Part shown: positions 1 through 7,267 of the stretch, piece by piece
How positions within the stretch are numbered: position 1 is the first letter of the stretch
How the letters are laid out: the number at the start of each line of letters is the position of its first letter
From: an uncultured Verrucomicrobiota bacterium
GTDB lineage: Bacteria; Verrucomicrobiota; Kiritimatiellia; RFP12; UBA1067
Length of the DNA stretch: 12,102 nt
Direction of reading: 5' to 3'
Assembly: GCA_946631535.1 (NCBI GenBank)
Contig: CAMPAF010000054.1
Location: 1 to 12,102 of the forward strand
Translations under genes and position numbers: made by a program
Notes under the pieces: model-generated
What the model saw: only the letters and a program-made list of their open reading frames with translations
Database searches by the model: none
Told to the model about the DNA's origin: nothing

Positions 1-1905
1 GCGCCGACCAACCGCCTCGAGGTGCTGATCCGCTCGCCGCTCGGCCTGCCGCTCCTCGGCGTGCTCGGCCGCTCGCGCGTGGGCGGCACGGACGTGGAGA
101 CCGTCCGCAAGGCGCAGCACGCGTTCGGCTGGGACATCATGCCGCGCCTCGTCTCGCCCGGTATCTGGCGGAGCGTCTCGCTCGACGTCCTGCCGCCGGA
201 GCGCTTCGGCGACGTCCACTGGTTCGTGATGAACGTCAATGCGAATGCGCGCACCTCCTTCGTGCGCGTGGACTGCCAGATCCTCGCGCCGTGGCGGCGC
301 CTGCACGCCTCCACGCTGCGCCTGACGCTCTCGCGCGGCGGAAAGGTCGCGGCGCGGACGGAGCACGTGGTGCGCTTCTTCCAGATGCGCGACAGCCTGT
401 ACGTCCGCAACGCCGACCTCTGGTGGCCGCGCGGGACGGGGCGCGAGCCGGCGCTCTACGACGCGACGGCCGAGCTGTTCGACGAGGAGGGGCGCGTGCT
501 CGCGCGCGACGTGCGCAAGATCGGCCTGCGCACCGTCAAGCTCGAGCGGGCCGACTGGTACTCGGCGGAGAATCCCGGCACGTTCCGCTTCCTGATCAAC
601 GGCGAGCCGACGTTCGTGAAGGGGACGGACTGGAGCCCGATGGACGCGCTCCACTCGCGCGACGCGCAGCACCTGCCCAGGTGCCTCGCGATGATCGACG
701 ACCTCAACTGCAACATGATCCGAGTATGGGGCGGCGGCGTCTACGAGCCTGAGGCGTTCTTCGACTTCTGCGACGCGCACGGCGTCATGGTGTGGCAGGA
801 CTTCATGATGGGCAATGTGTCGCCGCCGCAGGACGAGGACTTCGCGCGCGTCATCTACGACGAGGCGAAGCAGGTGGTGGTGCGGTTCCGCAGCCATCCC
901 TCGATCGTCATCTGGAACGGGAACAACGAGATCGACCGCTCCACGGCATCGGTGATGGGCCCGTACGCGCCAGACCCCAACCTGGAGCGCATCAGCCGCG
1001 ACATCCTTCCGCGCGTCCTGCGCGACTTCGACCCGATGCGCCCCTATCTCCCCAGCTCGCCGTACTGGACGCCCGACGTGGTGGCCGGCAAGGCGAAGCT
1101 CTCGCAGGAGCACCTCTGGGGGCCGCGCGAGCGGTGGTTCAAGGACGCGTACTGGACGAACGCGCCGACGACGTTCGTGAGCGAGATGGGCTGCCACGGC
1201 TGCCCGTCGTACGAATCGCTCGAGAAGATGATGACGAAGGAAGGTCTCTATCCCTGGCCCGATCCGTCCAACCCGTTCCGCTTCAACGACGAGTGGTGCT
1301 GCAAGTCGACGCAGGCGTATCCCGACTACCCGAAGAACATGGGGCACGGGCGCAACTCGCTCATGCCGCGCCAGGTGAAGACGATGTTCGGGTCTGTCCC
1401 CAAGGACCTCGCGACGTTCGTCGACCAGAGCCAGATCTACCAGGCCGAGGCCGTGAAGTACTGGATCGAGATGTTCCGCTCCCGCAAGGGACGCACGTGG
1501 GGCATCATGTGGTGGAACCTGCGCGACGGCTGGCCGATCATCTCCGACGGCGTGGTCGACTACTACTACAACCGCAAGCGCGCCTACGAGGCGATCAAGA
1601 GCGTGCAGGGCGACCAACTCGTGCTGCTGGACGACGCGCATCGCCTGATCGCGGTGAACGACGCGCTCGCGCCCGTCTCAGGCACGGTGACGGCGACGGA
1701 CGCCGCGAGCGGTAAGGTCGTGTTCAGCGGTGCCTGCGAGATCCCCGCGAACGGCAAGGTGACGCTCACGGAAACGCTGCCGCTCGCGCGGCAAGGCATG
1801 CTGAAGATCGTCTATACGTTCGGTGGCTCGCCGCGCGTGAACCATGCGCTCTACGGCGAACCGCCTTTCAGCTATCCCGACTACCTTGAATGGCAGCGGA
1901 AGTAG
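1..1905 (+). CDS. GH2 beta-mannosidase-like glycoside hydrolase, 5' end missing
   Basis: The reading frame is open from base 1, so the true start lies upstream; 634 residues remain of a family that is usually about 800-900. The fragment begins in the N-terminal sugar-binding beta-sandwich (NRLEVLIRS, then VRKAQHAFGWDIMPRL with SPGIWRSV). An immunoglobulin-like middle domain follows, then the TIM barrel entered through FLINGEPTFVKGTDWSP and MIRVWGGGVYEPEAFFDFCD. The expected acid/base glutamate is in WNGNNE (codon 928-930) and the likely nucleophile is in FVSEMG (codon 1183-1185). WGIMWWNLRDGWP near residue 500 closes the barrel, and a small beta domain ends the protein. GH2 enzymes of this subgroup remove terminal beta-mannosyl (sometimes glucosaminyl) residues by retention. 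Specificity and export cannot be judged because the N-terminus is absent. The stop at 1903-1905 directly abuts the stop of the convergent gene. High confidence in family, moderate in mannosidase activity. Confidence 0.9.
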   Translation, partial: APTNRLEVLIRSPLGLPLLGVLGRSRVGGTDVETVRKAQHAFGWDIMPRLVSPGIWRSVSLDVLPPERFGDVHWFVMNVNANARTSFVRVDCQILAPWRRLHASTLRLTLSRGGKVAARTEHVVRFFQMRDSLYVRNADLWWPRGTGREPALYDATAELFDEEGRVLARDVRKIGLRTVKLERADWYSAENPGTFRFLINGEPTFVKGTDWSPMDALHSRDAQHLPRCLAMIDDLNCNMIRVWGGGVYEPEAFFDFCDAHGVMVWQDFMMGNVSPPQDEDFARVIYDEAKQVVVRFRSHPSIVIWNGNNEIDRSTASVMGPYAPDPNLERISRDILPRVLRDFDPMRPYLPSSPYWTPDVVAGKAKLSQEHLWGPRERWFKDAYWTNAPTTFVSEMGCHGCPSYESLEKMMTKEGLYPWPDPSNPFRFNDEWCCKSTQAYPDYPKNMGHGRNSLMPRQVKTMFGSVPKDLATFVDQSQIYQAEAVKYWIEMFRSRKGRTWGIMWWNLRDGWPIISDGVVDYYYNRKRAYEAIKSVQGDQLVLLDDAHRLIAVNDALAPVSGTVTATDAASGKVVFSGACEIPANGKVTLTETLPLARQGMLKIVYTFGGSPRVNHALYGEPPFSYPDYLEWQRK

Positions 1906-4869
1906 CTATTCGTTGACAAGGGAGAAGTCGGCGATGTCGAAGCGGGCGTCGCCGTTCCGCCAGCTGAACACGACGAAGTCGAGGCTGGCCGCATCGGGCG
2001 AGACGAGGAACTCGCCCGTCACGTCTTGCCAGTCGTCCGTCAGCGTCACGCGCGTTACGTTGAGGCGTCCGAGGCCCTTGCCGGCGGCACTTCGCAACCA
2101 CACGGCGATTTCGGGCGAGGCGTTTCCGCGTAGACGCATCGCATAGCGGATGCGCGAGCCGGGAACGGGCCGCACGCGCACGGACGCGCCTGCCCCCTTG
2201 AGGTTCGATGTGGCGACCACGCGTGCCGGCGAGCCGGGCGTGAGCGTCGCGTCGCCAAAGGCACGCTTCAGGTCTGTTTGCGTGGCGAGCGCCTTGCCGT
2301 GTCCGCTGGGACAGAGCGTGCCGAAGTCGCGCGGCGCGCGGATGCGTCCGAGCCCCTCGCCCCAGCCGCCGTCGGGTGTCGCGAGGGCGAAACGGATCTG
2401 CCGCCCCGGAGAATGGACGAACGGGTAGAGGTCGCTCATCGCCACCTTGACTTGCCAGCGCGTACCGCCGTCCGCGCGCTTCACGGTGGCGCGGCTCTTG
2501 GTGAGCGGCACGTTGGCAGGGGAGAACTCCGGCGGGATGTCGCCCTTGAGCGCAGGCGTGCGGGGCTTGACGATCATGCCGTCAGACGAGACGCGAAGTT
2601 CGACGACGTCCTCCAGCAGCCCTTTGCCTTCCACGTCGATTGCAAAGAGGATGCTGTCGGGCGCGCCGGGCGTGCGGAGGTCCAAGGCGAAGTGGTTTTC
2701 CTGGAGATCGGCGGCGAAGACGACGTTCGTGCCGTGCAGGAGAACCGGTTCGGCAAGTGGCGCGTAGCTGCCCGTGGCGAGTGTCTTCTGCGGCTTGAAG
2801 TTGTACGCCGTGTAATCGAGCTTGTCGAGCGCCACGCCGTGCGCGCGGGCGGGGGCGAGGTCGGGATCGACGACGAAATAGACGCGTTCGGGACGCAGGT
2901 CGGCGGGCGTGACCGTGCGGCCTTCCCAGTCGAGGAGTTCCTTGTTTTGCATCGTGGCGAGAAGCGCGGAATCCCATGTCGCCGTCTTGGGGTTGGCGCA
3001 CCATACGAAGGCCATGGGGCCGAAGGCGCTCGTGAAGGCGGCGAGGCGCTGCTGGCCGTCGTCGCCGAACGCCCACGCGCCGAGGCGCGAGATGTCGCCG
3101 GAGAAGCGGTCGGTGGCCGTGCGCAGGGCGAGCGCCGCGAGGCGCGGCTCGAGGAACGGACGAGTGCGGAAGAGTCCGCTTACCTGCTGGACGCCCTCGG
3201 ACTTGGCATAGAAACGGGCCGTCTCGGGCGTGTGGACGCCGCAGCCGAGTCCGAAGCCCGTGATGCGCGTGCCGCCCTCGTGGAGCATGTCGGCGAGATT
3301 GGTGAGCATGCGGTAGGCGCATGTCTCCTCGGAGGGCGTGGGGTCTGCCGAACAGTTGTAGAGCACGGTGTGCCACTCGTCTTCCCAGTAGGGCTTGGAG
3401 GGGGCGCCGTATTTCCGCTCGACGGCGCGGAACGGGCGCATGTCGTAGCCGCAGTGCGTGGCGAGCATGTCGAACCACTGCACGCCGCCGAGCCGGACGA
3501 ACTGGTCGTAGAACGGCAGGTAGCGCATCCCGATGCCGCCCATCAGCACGGTGATGCTTGGATCGACCTCCTTCGCGGCCGTGTAGCCGGACTTGAGCAG
3601 CTCGACGAACTGCGCGGGCGACGACTTCTGCCAGAAGAGGCTGTAGCCGGGCAGGTGGGGTTCGTTCCAGAGCTCGAGGTAGCGGATGCCGGGATAGCGT
3701 CGGCAGAACGCCGCGATGTAGTCGTGCCAGGCGGACATGTCGCGCGGCGCGTAGTACTGCGGGTCGCGAAGCCAAGGGATCTTGCGCAGGCTCTCCGGCG
3801 CGGTGGAGTTCCAGGTCGGCGTGCCGAACGTGTTCATGATGATGCGGTCGAAACCGTAACCGGCCTTGGCGGCGGCGGCGAGCGCGTCGTCCACCTGCTT
3901 CCAGTTGTACTTGCCGCGTCCGGCGCCTTCGATCTGCTCCCAGTGGAAACGGTGATAGCGGATGAACGCATGCATGCCGAGAAGGCGGATCAGCTCGAAA
4001 GGCGTCCCGCCCGTGTACTCGCTGCCTGACAGGGGATCGAGGTTGAATCCGAACACGGGCGAGGCGTCGGCCACGCCGCGCTCGGGCGTGGCGCAGACGG
4101 CGAACGCCTGCTCGCCGCGCGCGAACGCGGCGAAGCGGTTGCGGAAGACGGCGTTCGTGGTGGAGAGATGGTCGCAGCAGTAGAGCGACTCGACGGCGGG
4201 CGTGGCGTTGCCCGCGGCGTCGAGCCAAGAGAACGCGGCCGTGTAGAACCCCGGACGCGACGGACGCCACCGCCATTCGGCGGACGGGGCGTCGGACTGG
4301 TGGACGATCTGTCCGGACGAATCGCGCACGACGGTGCGCAGGCCCGTCTTGCCGGGCGGGAGCCCGCCGCGGAACACGACATCCTCGCCAAGCGTAAACC
4401 AGTTGGCGGTGCGCACGCCACGCGGGGTAAGTGCCCATTTGAAGTCGACCGCGTTCAGGACGAGACGCGGCAGTTCGGGGACGGCTGCGGGACGCGCAGT
4501 GCCGGAAAGGGACAGCCGTACGCTCGCGGCATTGGCGGGGTAGGCCGTGGACTGCAACGTAAAGGCGTGAAAGTTCGGCTTGCCCCACTCGCTCCTGGCC
4601 GGAATCTTCAGCGAAGGCCGCATGAACTTGTGTTCGACGAACGTACCGTCCGCGGCGAAGAAGTCCAGCGCCGCGTTGATCTCCACGGGACCGTGGCACA
4701 CGTAAGCGAAACCGACCTCCAACGCGGGGCGCGTGGAAGGAATCGGTTCACGGCCGGATTGCCAAGAAACGTTGCTTCCCTTTACGTTTTTAGGAGCGAA
4801 GGTAAAAGGAAGCGGATCGGCCAAGACCGAAGAGGCGGCCAAAAGAACACACGTGACGAGGCGTTTCAT
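1906..4869 (-). CDS. Secreted clan GH-A glycoside hydrolase with C-terminal CBM-like domains
   Basis: This 987-residue protein begins with a Sec signal peptide (MKRLVTCVLLAASSVLA, cleavage likely after VLA at residue 17). Residues about 20-235 look like two N-terminal beta-sandwich segments. A TIM barrel spans about 270-590: FGFNLDPLSGSEYTGG opens it, YLELWNEP carries the probable acid/base E403, and PYWEDEWHT carries the probable nucleophile E498, a spacing usual for retaining clan GH-A enzymes. It resembles GH39/GH5-type proteins, but I cannot assign a family by eye. Residues about 705-850 resemble a CBM9/DOMON-type domain (FALDLRTPGAPDSILFAIDV, QIRFALATPDGGWGEG). Residues about 875-987 resemble a CBM4/9-like jelly roll ending FDIADFSLVNE. 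The start lies 4 nt after the stop of the beta-helix gene with no clear Shine-Dalgarno, so translational coupling is likely. It probably cleaves an external plant or algal glycan; the substrate is unknown. Confidence 0.75.
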   Translation of the reverse strand: MKRLVTCVLLAASSVLADPLPFTFAPKNVKGSNVSWQSGREPIPSTRPALEVGFAYVCHGPVEINAALDFFAADGTFVEHKFMRPSLKIPARSEWGKPNFHAFTLQSTAYPANAASVRLSLSGTARPAAVPELPRLVLNAVDFKWALTPRGVRTANWFTLGEDVVFRGGLPPGKTGLRTVVRDSSGQIVHQSDAPSAEWRWRPSRPGFYTAAFSWLDAAGNATPAVESLYCCDHLSTTNAVFRNRFAAFARGEQAFAVCATPERGVADASPVFGFNLDPLSGSEYTGGTPFELIRLLGMHAFIRYHRFHWEQIEGAGRGKYNWKQVDDALAAAAKAGYGFDRIIMNTFGTPTWNSTAPESLRKIPWLRDPQYYAPRDMSAWHDYIAAFCRRYPGIRYLELWNEPHLPGYSLFWQKSSPAQFVELLKSGYTAAKEVDPSITVLMGGIGMRYLPFYDQFVRLGGVQWFDMLATHCGYDMRPFRAVERKYGAPSKPYWEDEWHTVLYNCSADPTPSEETCAYRMLTNLADMLHEGGTRITGFGLGCGVHTPETARFYAKSEGVQQVSGLFRTRPFLEPRLAALALRTATDRFSGDISRLGAWAFGDDGQQRLAAFTSAFGPMAFVWCANPKTATWDSALLATMQNKELLDWEGRTVTPADLRPERVYFVVDPDLAPARAHGVALDKLDYTAYNFKPQKTLATGSYAPLAEPVLLHGTNVVFAADLQENHFALDLRTPGAPDSILFAIDVEGKGLLEDVVELRVSSDGMIVKPRTPALKGDIPPEFSPANVPLTKSRATVKRADGGTRWQVKVAMSDLYPFVHSPGRQIRFALATPDGGWGEGLGRIRAPRDFGTLCPSGHGKALATQTDLKRAFGDATLTPGSPARVVATSNLKGAGASVRVRPVPGSRIRYAMRLRGNASPEIAVWLRSAAGKGLGRLNVTRVTLTDDWQDVTGEFLVSPDAASLDFVVFSWRNGDARFDIADFSLVNE

Positions 4870-4873
4870 AAAA

Positions 4874-7102
4874 TCAGCGGAACATGATCATCGTGCCGGT
4901 CTCAGGCAACCAGCATTCGTAGCAGCCGAGGTCCACGCGCGCCTCGATGACGCGGTTCGTGCCGGCGAGGTCGACGGCGTCCGCCATCCAGTCCATGCCT
5001 GTGCCGGCGTTGACTGCCGGAGAATTGCGTCGGATCATGTAGTAAGGCACGTCGGGAAGTTTCGGATCGCCCGCGACGAACTTCGGGTCGGGCACCGCCG
5101 TGACATTCGTGAACACGGGTGCTGAGCCGCTGTTCAGGGCGGCGTTGTAGGTGCCGTAGATCGAGTTGCTGACGATGTTCAGCGCCACCGTGCCGGGTAC
5201 TGTGCTTTGCGCCGTCGCGTAGAAGTTCATGTCGTTTCGGGTTCCGTCCACCCGATTGTCGTGGAAGATGCAGTTCACGACCGAGTTCGTGTTGGGATAG
5301 GCTTTCCCCGACTCTGGCTCCGTGCCGGAGCGAAAGGCGAAGATGAGATAAGGGGATGTCCGCTGGGCATTCCCGTTGTACGGGAACGACATGGTGGTGA
5401 GGGTGTTGCTGACGAATGTGCAGTTGGCGATCTCAAGTGTTCCGGCGGCGGTGTTGTTGTAGATGAGCGTGTGAACCGAACAGCCCTTGAACAGGCAGTT
5501 GCGGATGTGCCCGGCGCCGGTCGCCGAGGCAAACTGGATCATGCCGTCGGCCCAGGTGACGAAATTGAACTTGCAGCCGTCGAACGTGCAGCGGTCGTAC
5601 GACGTCGCCATCATGTCGCCCCAGCCGGTGAAGGTGCAGCCCGTCACCTGCCGCACCTTGCGCACTTGGGATCCGTAGTTTCCCCAGGCGTTCGTGTTGC
5701 CGTCGAAGAAGCTGTCGATCACCGTCCCGCGGGTGTCGAAATCGAGAACTCCGGCTCCATACTGCCGCGCGACGTTTTCCCGGAACGTGCAGTTGGTCAC
5801 GGTGCCGTTATTCCGAAAATAGATTGCGCCGCCGTCCTTAAGCGAGAGATTGCCGGTAAACGTGGAGCCTGATATGTGCGAGACGCTTGCGATCGTCGCC
5901 AATCCGCCGCCATAGCAGTCCGTCGCGACGTTCACCTTGTTGCTGGTGAACTCGCAGTCCTCCACGCCGAAGAACGACGAGGCGCCGCTGGAACATCCGC
6001 CGCCGTATCCCGCCGCCGTGTTGTCCAGGAACTTGCAGCCGACGATGTGTTCGGCGTTCCCGTTCACCCGTAGACCGCCCCCAATGCCGTTCGCCGTGTT
6101 GCCCTTGAACACGCATCCCGAGATCGTCCCGACGGTTTCGCTGCACAACAGGCCGCCACCCCGATTTCCGGACGTGTTGTTCGTGAACGCGCAATCCATG
6201 ATAGCGCCGACAGCCAAAGCACAGTTCAAGCCTCCGCCATGGTCTCCCGAGGCGTTGTCGATGAACGTGCAGTTCGTAATGATGGACATAGGCGTTTCGC
6301 AGTACACGCCGCCACCACCGGTCGTGGCCGTGTTGCCGATGAACGTGCAGTCGGCCAGCGAATCGATCGCCTGGCCGTAGATCGCACCGCCCGCGCCGTT
6401 CAGCGCCTTGTTGTCGATGAACACGCAGTTCTTGAAGATGTTGGTGTGATATGTGGATCCGCTGTTGTTGCCAACAAAGCAACGAGTTGCGCCACCGGCC
6501 TTCGCGCACGTATTGTTCGTGTAGAAGCAGTCAAAGGCGTCGACGCCGTGCGTGGCACCGCCGTTGTACGCGCTGCTACAGCCGCGGAACACGCAATTTG
6601 AGGCTAAGCCATTGCCGAGCGCCGGATTGCCTTGTTCGGTCTGCGCCCACGAGAGCGCACCGCCGCCAAAGGAGCCGATGCCTGTGCCGTCCGGCGCCTT
6701 CTCGGGGCGATAGCCGTTCTCGAAGGTGATGTGCCACACGGACGTTTGCCGTCCTCCGCCGCCGTGCCCGTAGAGGATGGTCGCAGTTCCATCGCCTCGG
6801 AGGATCGTCTCCTCGTCCTGCGTCTTCTCGCTCCAGTGTTTCGTGTTTTGCCCCTTGATGATCAATCTCTTGCCATTGGCGATGAGATGGTAGTAGCCCC
6901 AACCGGAATACGTTTCATGGACCTGCGAGAGGTCGTAGACGCCGGGCTTCAGGATGATCGTGGAGCCGCCGCTGAGCGTGGCCATGTGGTTGGTCAACGC
7001 CGTCACGTCGCCCGGCTCGACTGTGACAGTCGCAGCTGTCGCGCATGAAATCGTGCAGGCGAGGATACCCGCCACACACCAAAGAAACTGTTGCTTCTTC
7101 AT
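4874..7102 (-). CDS. Exported right-handed beta-helix protein with Pmp-like repeats and choice-of-anchor Q-type end
   Basis: The chosen start at 7102 gives 742 residues. It is supported by a signal peptide beginning MKKQQFLWCVAGILAC and by an AAGGA ribosome site 10 nt upstream; a longer in-frame start at 7243 would put 47 non-signal residues in front and run through terminator hairpins. After a mature N-terminus that looks like a pectate-lyase-type cap (STIILKPGVYDLSQ, residues 47-60), residues about 165-620 are stacked coils of the form xCxFxxNxAxxxGGGL. Cysteines 226, 252, 278, 304, 330 and 356 lie exactly 26 residues apart, with C383 27 further on. GG[AG][ILV] and FxxN signatures are those of chlamydial Pmp and related PVC proteins, but no autotransporter barrel is present. 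The C-terminus (SPAVNAGTGMDW to VDLGCYE, residues 694-729) resembles the choice-of-anchor Q domain, and the protein ends 13 residues later with LPETG plus six residues. Likely surface or extracellular; no catalytic residues recognised, so binding or lyase activity is open. Confidence 0.85.
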   Translation of the reverse strand: MKKQQFLWCVAGILACTISCATAATVTVEPGDVTALTNHMATLSGGSTIILKPGVYDLSQVHETYSGWGYYHLIANGKRLIIKGQNTKHWSEKTQDEETILRGDGTATILYGHGGGGRQTSVWHITFENGYRPEKAPDGTGIGSFGGGALSWAQTEQGNPALGNGLASNCVFRGCSSAYNGGATHGVDAFDCFYTNNTCAKAGGATRCFVGNNSGSTYHTNIFKNCVFIDNKALNGAGGAIYGQAIDSLADCTFIGNTATTGGGGVYCETPMSIITNCTFIDNASGDHGGGLNCALAVGAIMDCAFTNNTSGNRGGGLLCSETVGTISGCVFKGNTANGIGGGLRVNGNAEHIVGCKFLDNTAAGYGGGCSSGASSFFGVEDCEFTSNKVNVATDCYGGGLATIASVSHISGSTFTGNLSLKDGGAIYFRNNGTVTNCTFRENVARQYGAGVLDFDTRGTVIDSFFDGNTNAWGNYGSQVRKVRQVTGCTFTGWGDMMATSYDRCTFDGCKFNFVTWADGMIQFASATGAGHIRNCLFKGCSVHTLIYNNTAAGTLEIANCTFVSNTLTTMSFPYNGNAQRTSPYLIFAFRSGTEPESGKAYPNTNSVVNCIFHDNRVDGTRNDMNFYATAQSTVPGTVALNIVSNSIYGTYNAALNSGSAPVFTNVTAVPDPKFVAGDPKLPDVPYYMIRRNSPAVNAGTGMDWMADAVDLAGTNRVIEARVDLGCYECWLPETGTMIMFR
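5954..6427 (-). repeat. Array of 78-bp (26-residue) beta-helix coils
   Basis: Within the beta-helix gene the codons for Cys226 to Cys356 recur at exact 78-nt steps (6427, 6349, 6271, 6193, 6115, 6037), and the next follows after 81 nt (5956). Each unit encodes a variant of CxFxxNTAxxxGGGLxC. The units differ at many bases, so this is a diverged protein repeat, not a fresh tandem duplication. Looser coils continue on both sides, roughly 6600 down to 5270. Confidence 0.85.
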
Positions 7103-7112
7103 CTTCTGTACT

Positions 7113-7117
7113 TCCTT
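7113..7117 (-). promoter_or_regulatory. Ribosome binding site that fixes the beta-helix start
   Basis: Read on the minus strand, AAGGA lies 10 nt before the ATG at 7102, in the context AAAAGGAAG. It decides the start in favour of the signal-peptide-bearing ATG over the upstream in-frame ATG at 7243. Confidence 0.7.
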
Positions 7118-7121
7118 TTGT

Positions 7122-7148
7122 CGGCGCGCACCACTGCTGCGGCGCGCA
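7122..7148. repeat. Short direct repeat in the beta-helix leader
   Basis: CGGCGCGCA occurs at 7122-7130 and again at 7140-7148, an 18-bp period, just upstream of the ribosome site of the beta-helix gene. Because GCGCGC is its own reverse complement, the two copies could also pair as a 6-bp stem with a 12-nt loop in the mRNA leader. It could be a regulator site or chance in GC-rich DNA. No convincing -35/-10 pair for the beta-helix gene is visible in 7103-7267; TGTAAT at 7165-7160 (minus strand) is only a weak -10 candidate. Confidence 0.35.
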
Positions 7149-7166
7149 AAGCCTGCACAATTACAG

Positions 7167-7183
7167 TATCTCGTGGTGAGATA
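7167..7183 (-). other. Hairpin in the beta-helix upstream region
   Basis: TATCTC at 7167-7172 pairs with GAGATA at 7178-7183 around a 5-nt loop, with one possible extra G-U pair. It is the fourth and shortest of the hairpins between the DUF1080 and beta-helix genes. Its role is unknown; it could be part of a 5' leader if transcription starts upstream of it. Confidence 0.35.
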
Positions 7184-7188
7184 ATAAC

Positions 7189-7221
7189 ATAATCCAGCCC
7201 TTTGTGGAAGGGCTGGATTAT
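7189..7221 (-). terminator. Strong hairpin, probable terminator after the DUF1080 gene
   Basis: ATAATCCAGCCCTT (7189-7202) and AAGGGCTGGATTAT (7208-7221) form a perfect 14-bp stem around a 5-nt loop, the strongest inverted repeat I found in the window. It lies 47 nt beyond the DUF1080 stop. On the minus strand the stem is followed by GTTATTATCTC, which is T-rich but not a clean T-run, so it is an imperfect intrinsic terminator. It probably insulates the DUF1080 transcript from the beta-helix and GH unit downstream, with some readthrough possible. Confidence 0.7.
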
Positions 7222-7223
7222 TT

Positions 7224-7240
7224 CCCAAAATATTTTTGGG
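7224..7240 (-). terminator. Short hairpin, possible accessory terminator element
   Basis: CCCAAAA (7224-7230) and TTTTGGG (7234-7240) form a perfect 7-bp stem with a 3-nt loop, only 2 nt from the 14-bp hairpin. On the minus strand it comes first, 27 nt after the DUF1080 stop. It is AT-rich and weak alone, so it is more likely part of a tandem terminator than an independent one. Confidence 0.4.
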
Positions 7241-7243
7241 CAT

Positions 7244-7266
7244 CGTGGCGCGGCAGAGGTGCCACG
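7244..7266 (-). other. Hairpin immediately after the DUF1080 stop codon
   Basis: CGTGGC at 7244-7249 pairs with GCCACG at 7261-7266. A G-U and a C-G pair extend the stem to 8 bp with a 7-nt loop. It starts 1 nt past the stop codon at 7268-7270 on the minus strand and could protect the 3' end of the mRNA. It has no T-run. Confidence 0.4.
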
Positions 7267-7267
7267 C

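Noticed and set aside
792..1715. A 307-codon plus-strand open frame inside the GH2 gene
   Set aside because: It is a +1 shadow of conserved GH2 barrel sequence; the GH2 frame carries all the family motifs.
2278..4029. A 583-codon plus-strand open frame opposite the GH-A gene
   Set aside because: It has no recognisable motifs, is rich in Arg/Ala/Glu/Val as expected of GC-rich antisense, and lies wholly inside a well-supported gene with a signal peptide and catalytic motifs.
2582..4699. A 705-codon minus-strand open frame in another frame of the GH-A gene
   Set aside because: Its composition is almost entirely Arg, Ala, Pro, Leu and His without domain features, typical of a frame shadow in high-GC coding DNA.
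5954..6427. The regular 78-bp spacing as a possible CRISPR or tandem-repeat array
   Set aside because: The units are diverged coding repeats with no identical repeat and unique spacer pattern, fully explained by beta-helix coils.
7103..7243. A 47-residue N-terminal extension of the beta-helix protein from an ATG at 7243
   Set aside because: It would place the signal peptide internally, read through strong hairpins and ignore the ribosome site 10 nt before the ATG at 7102.
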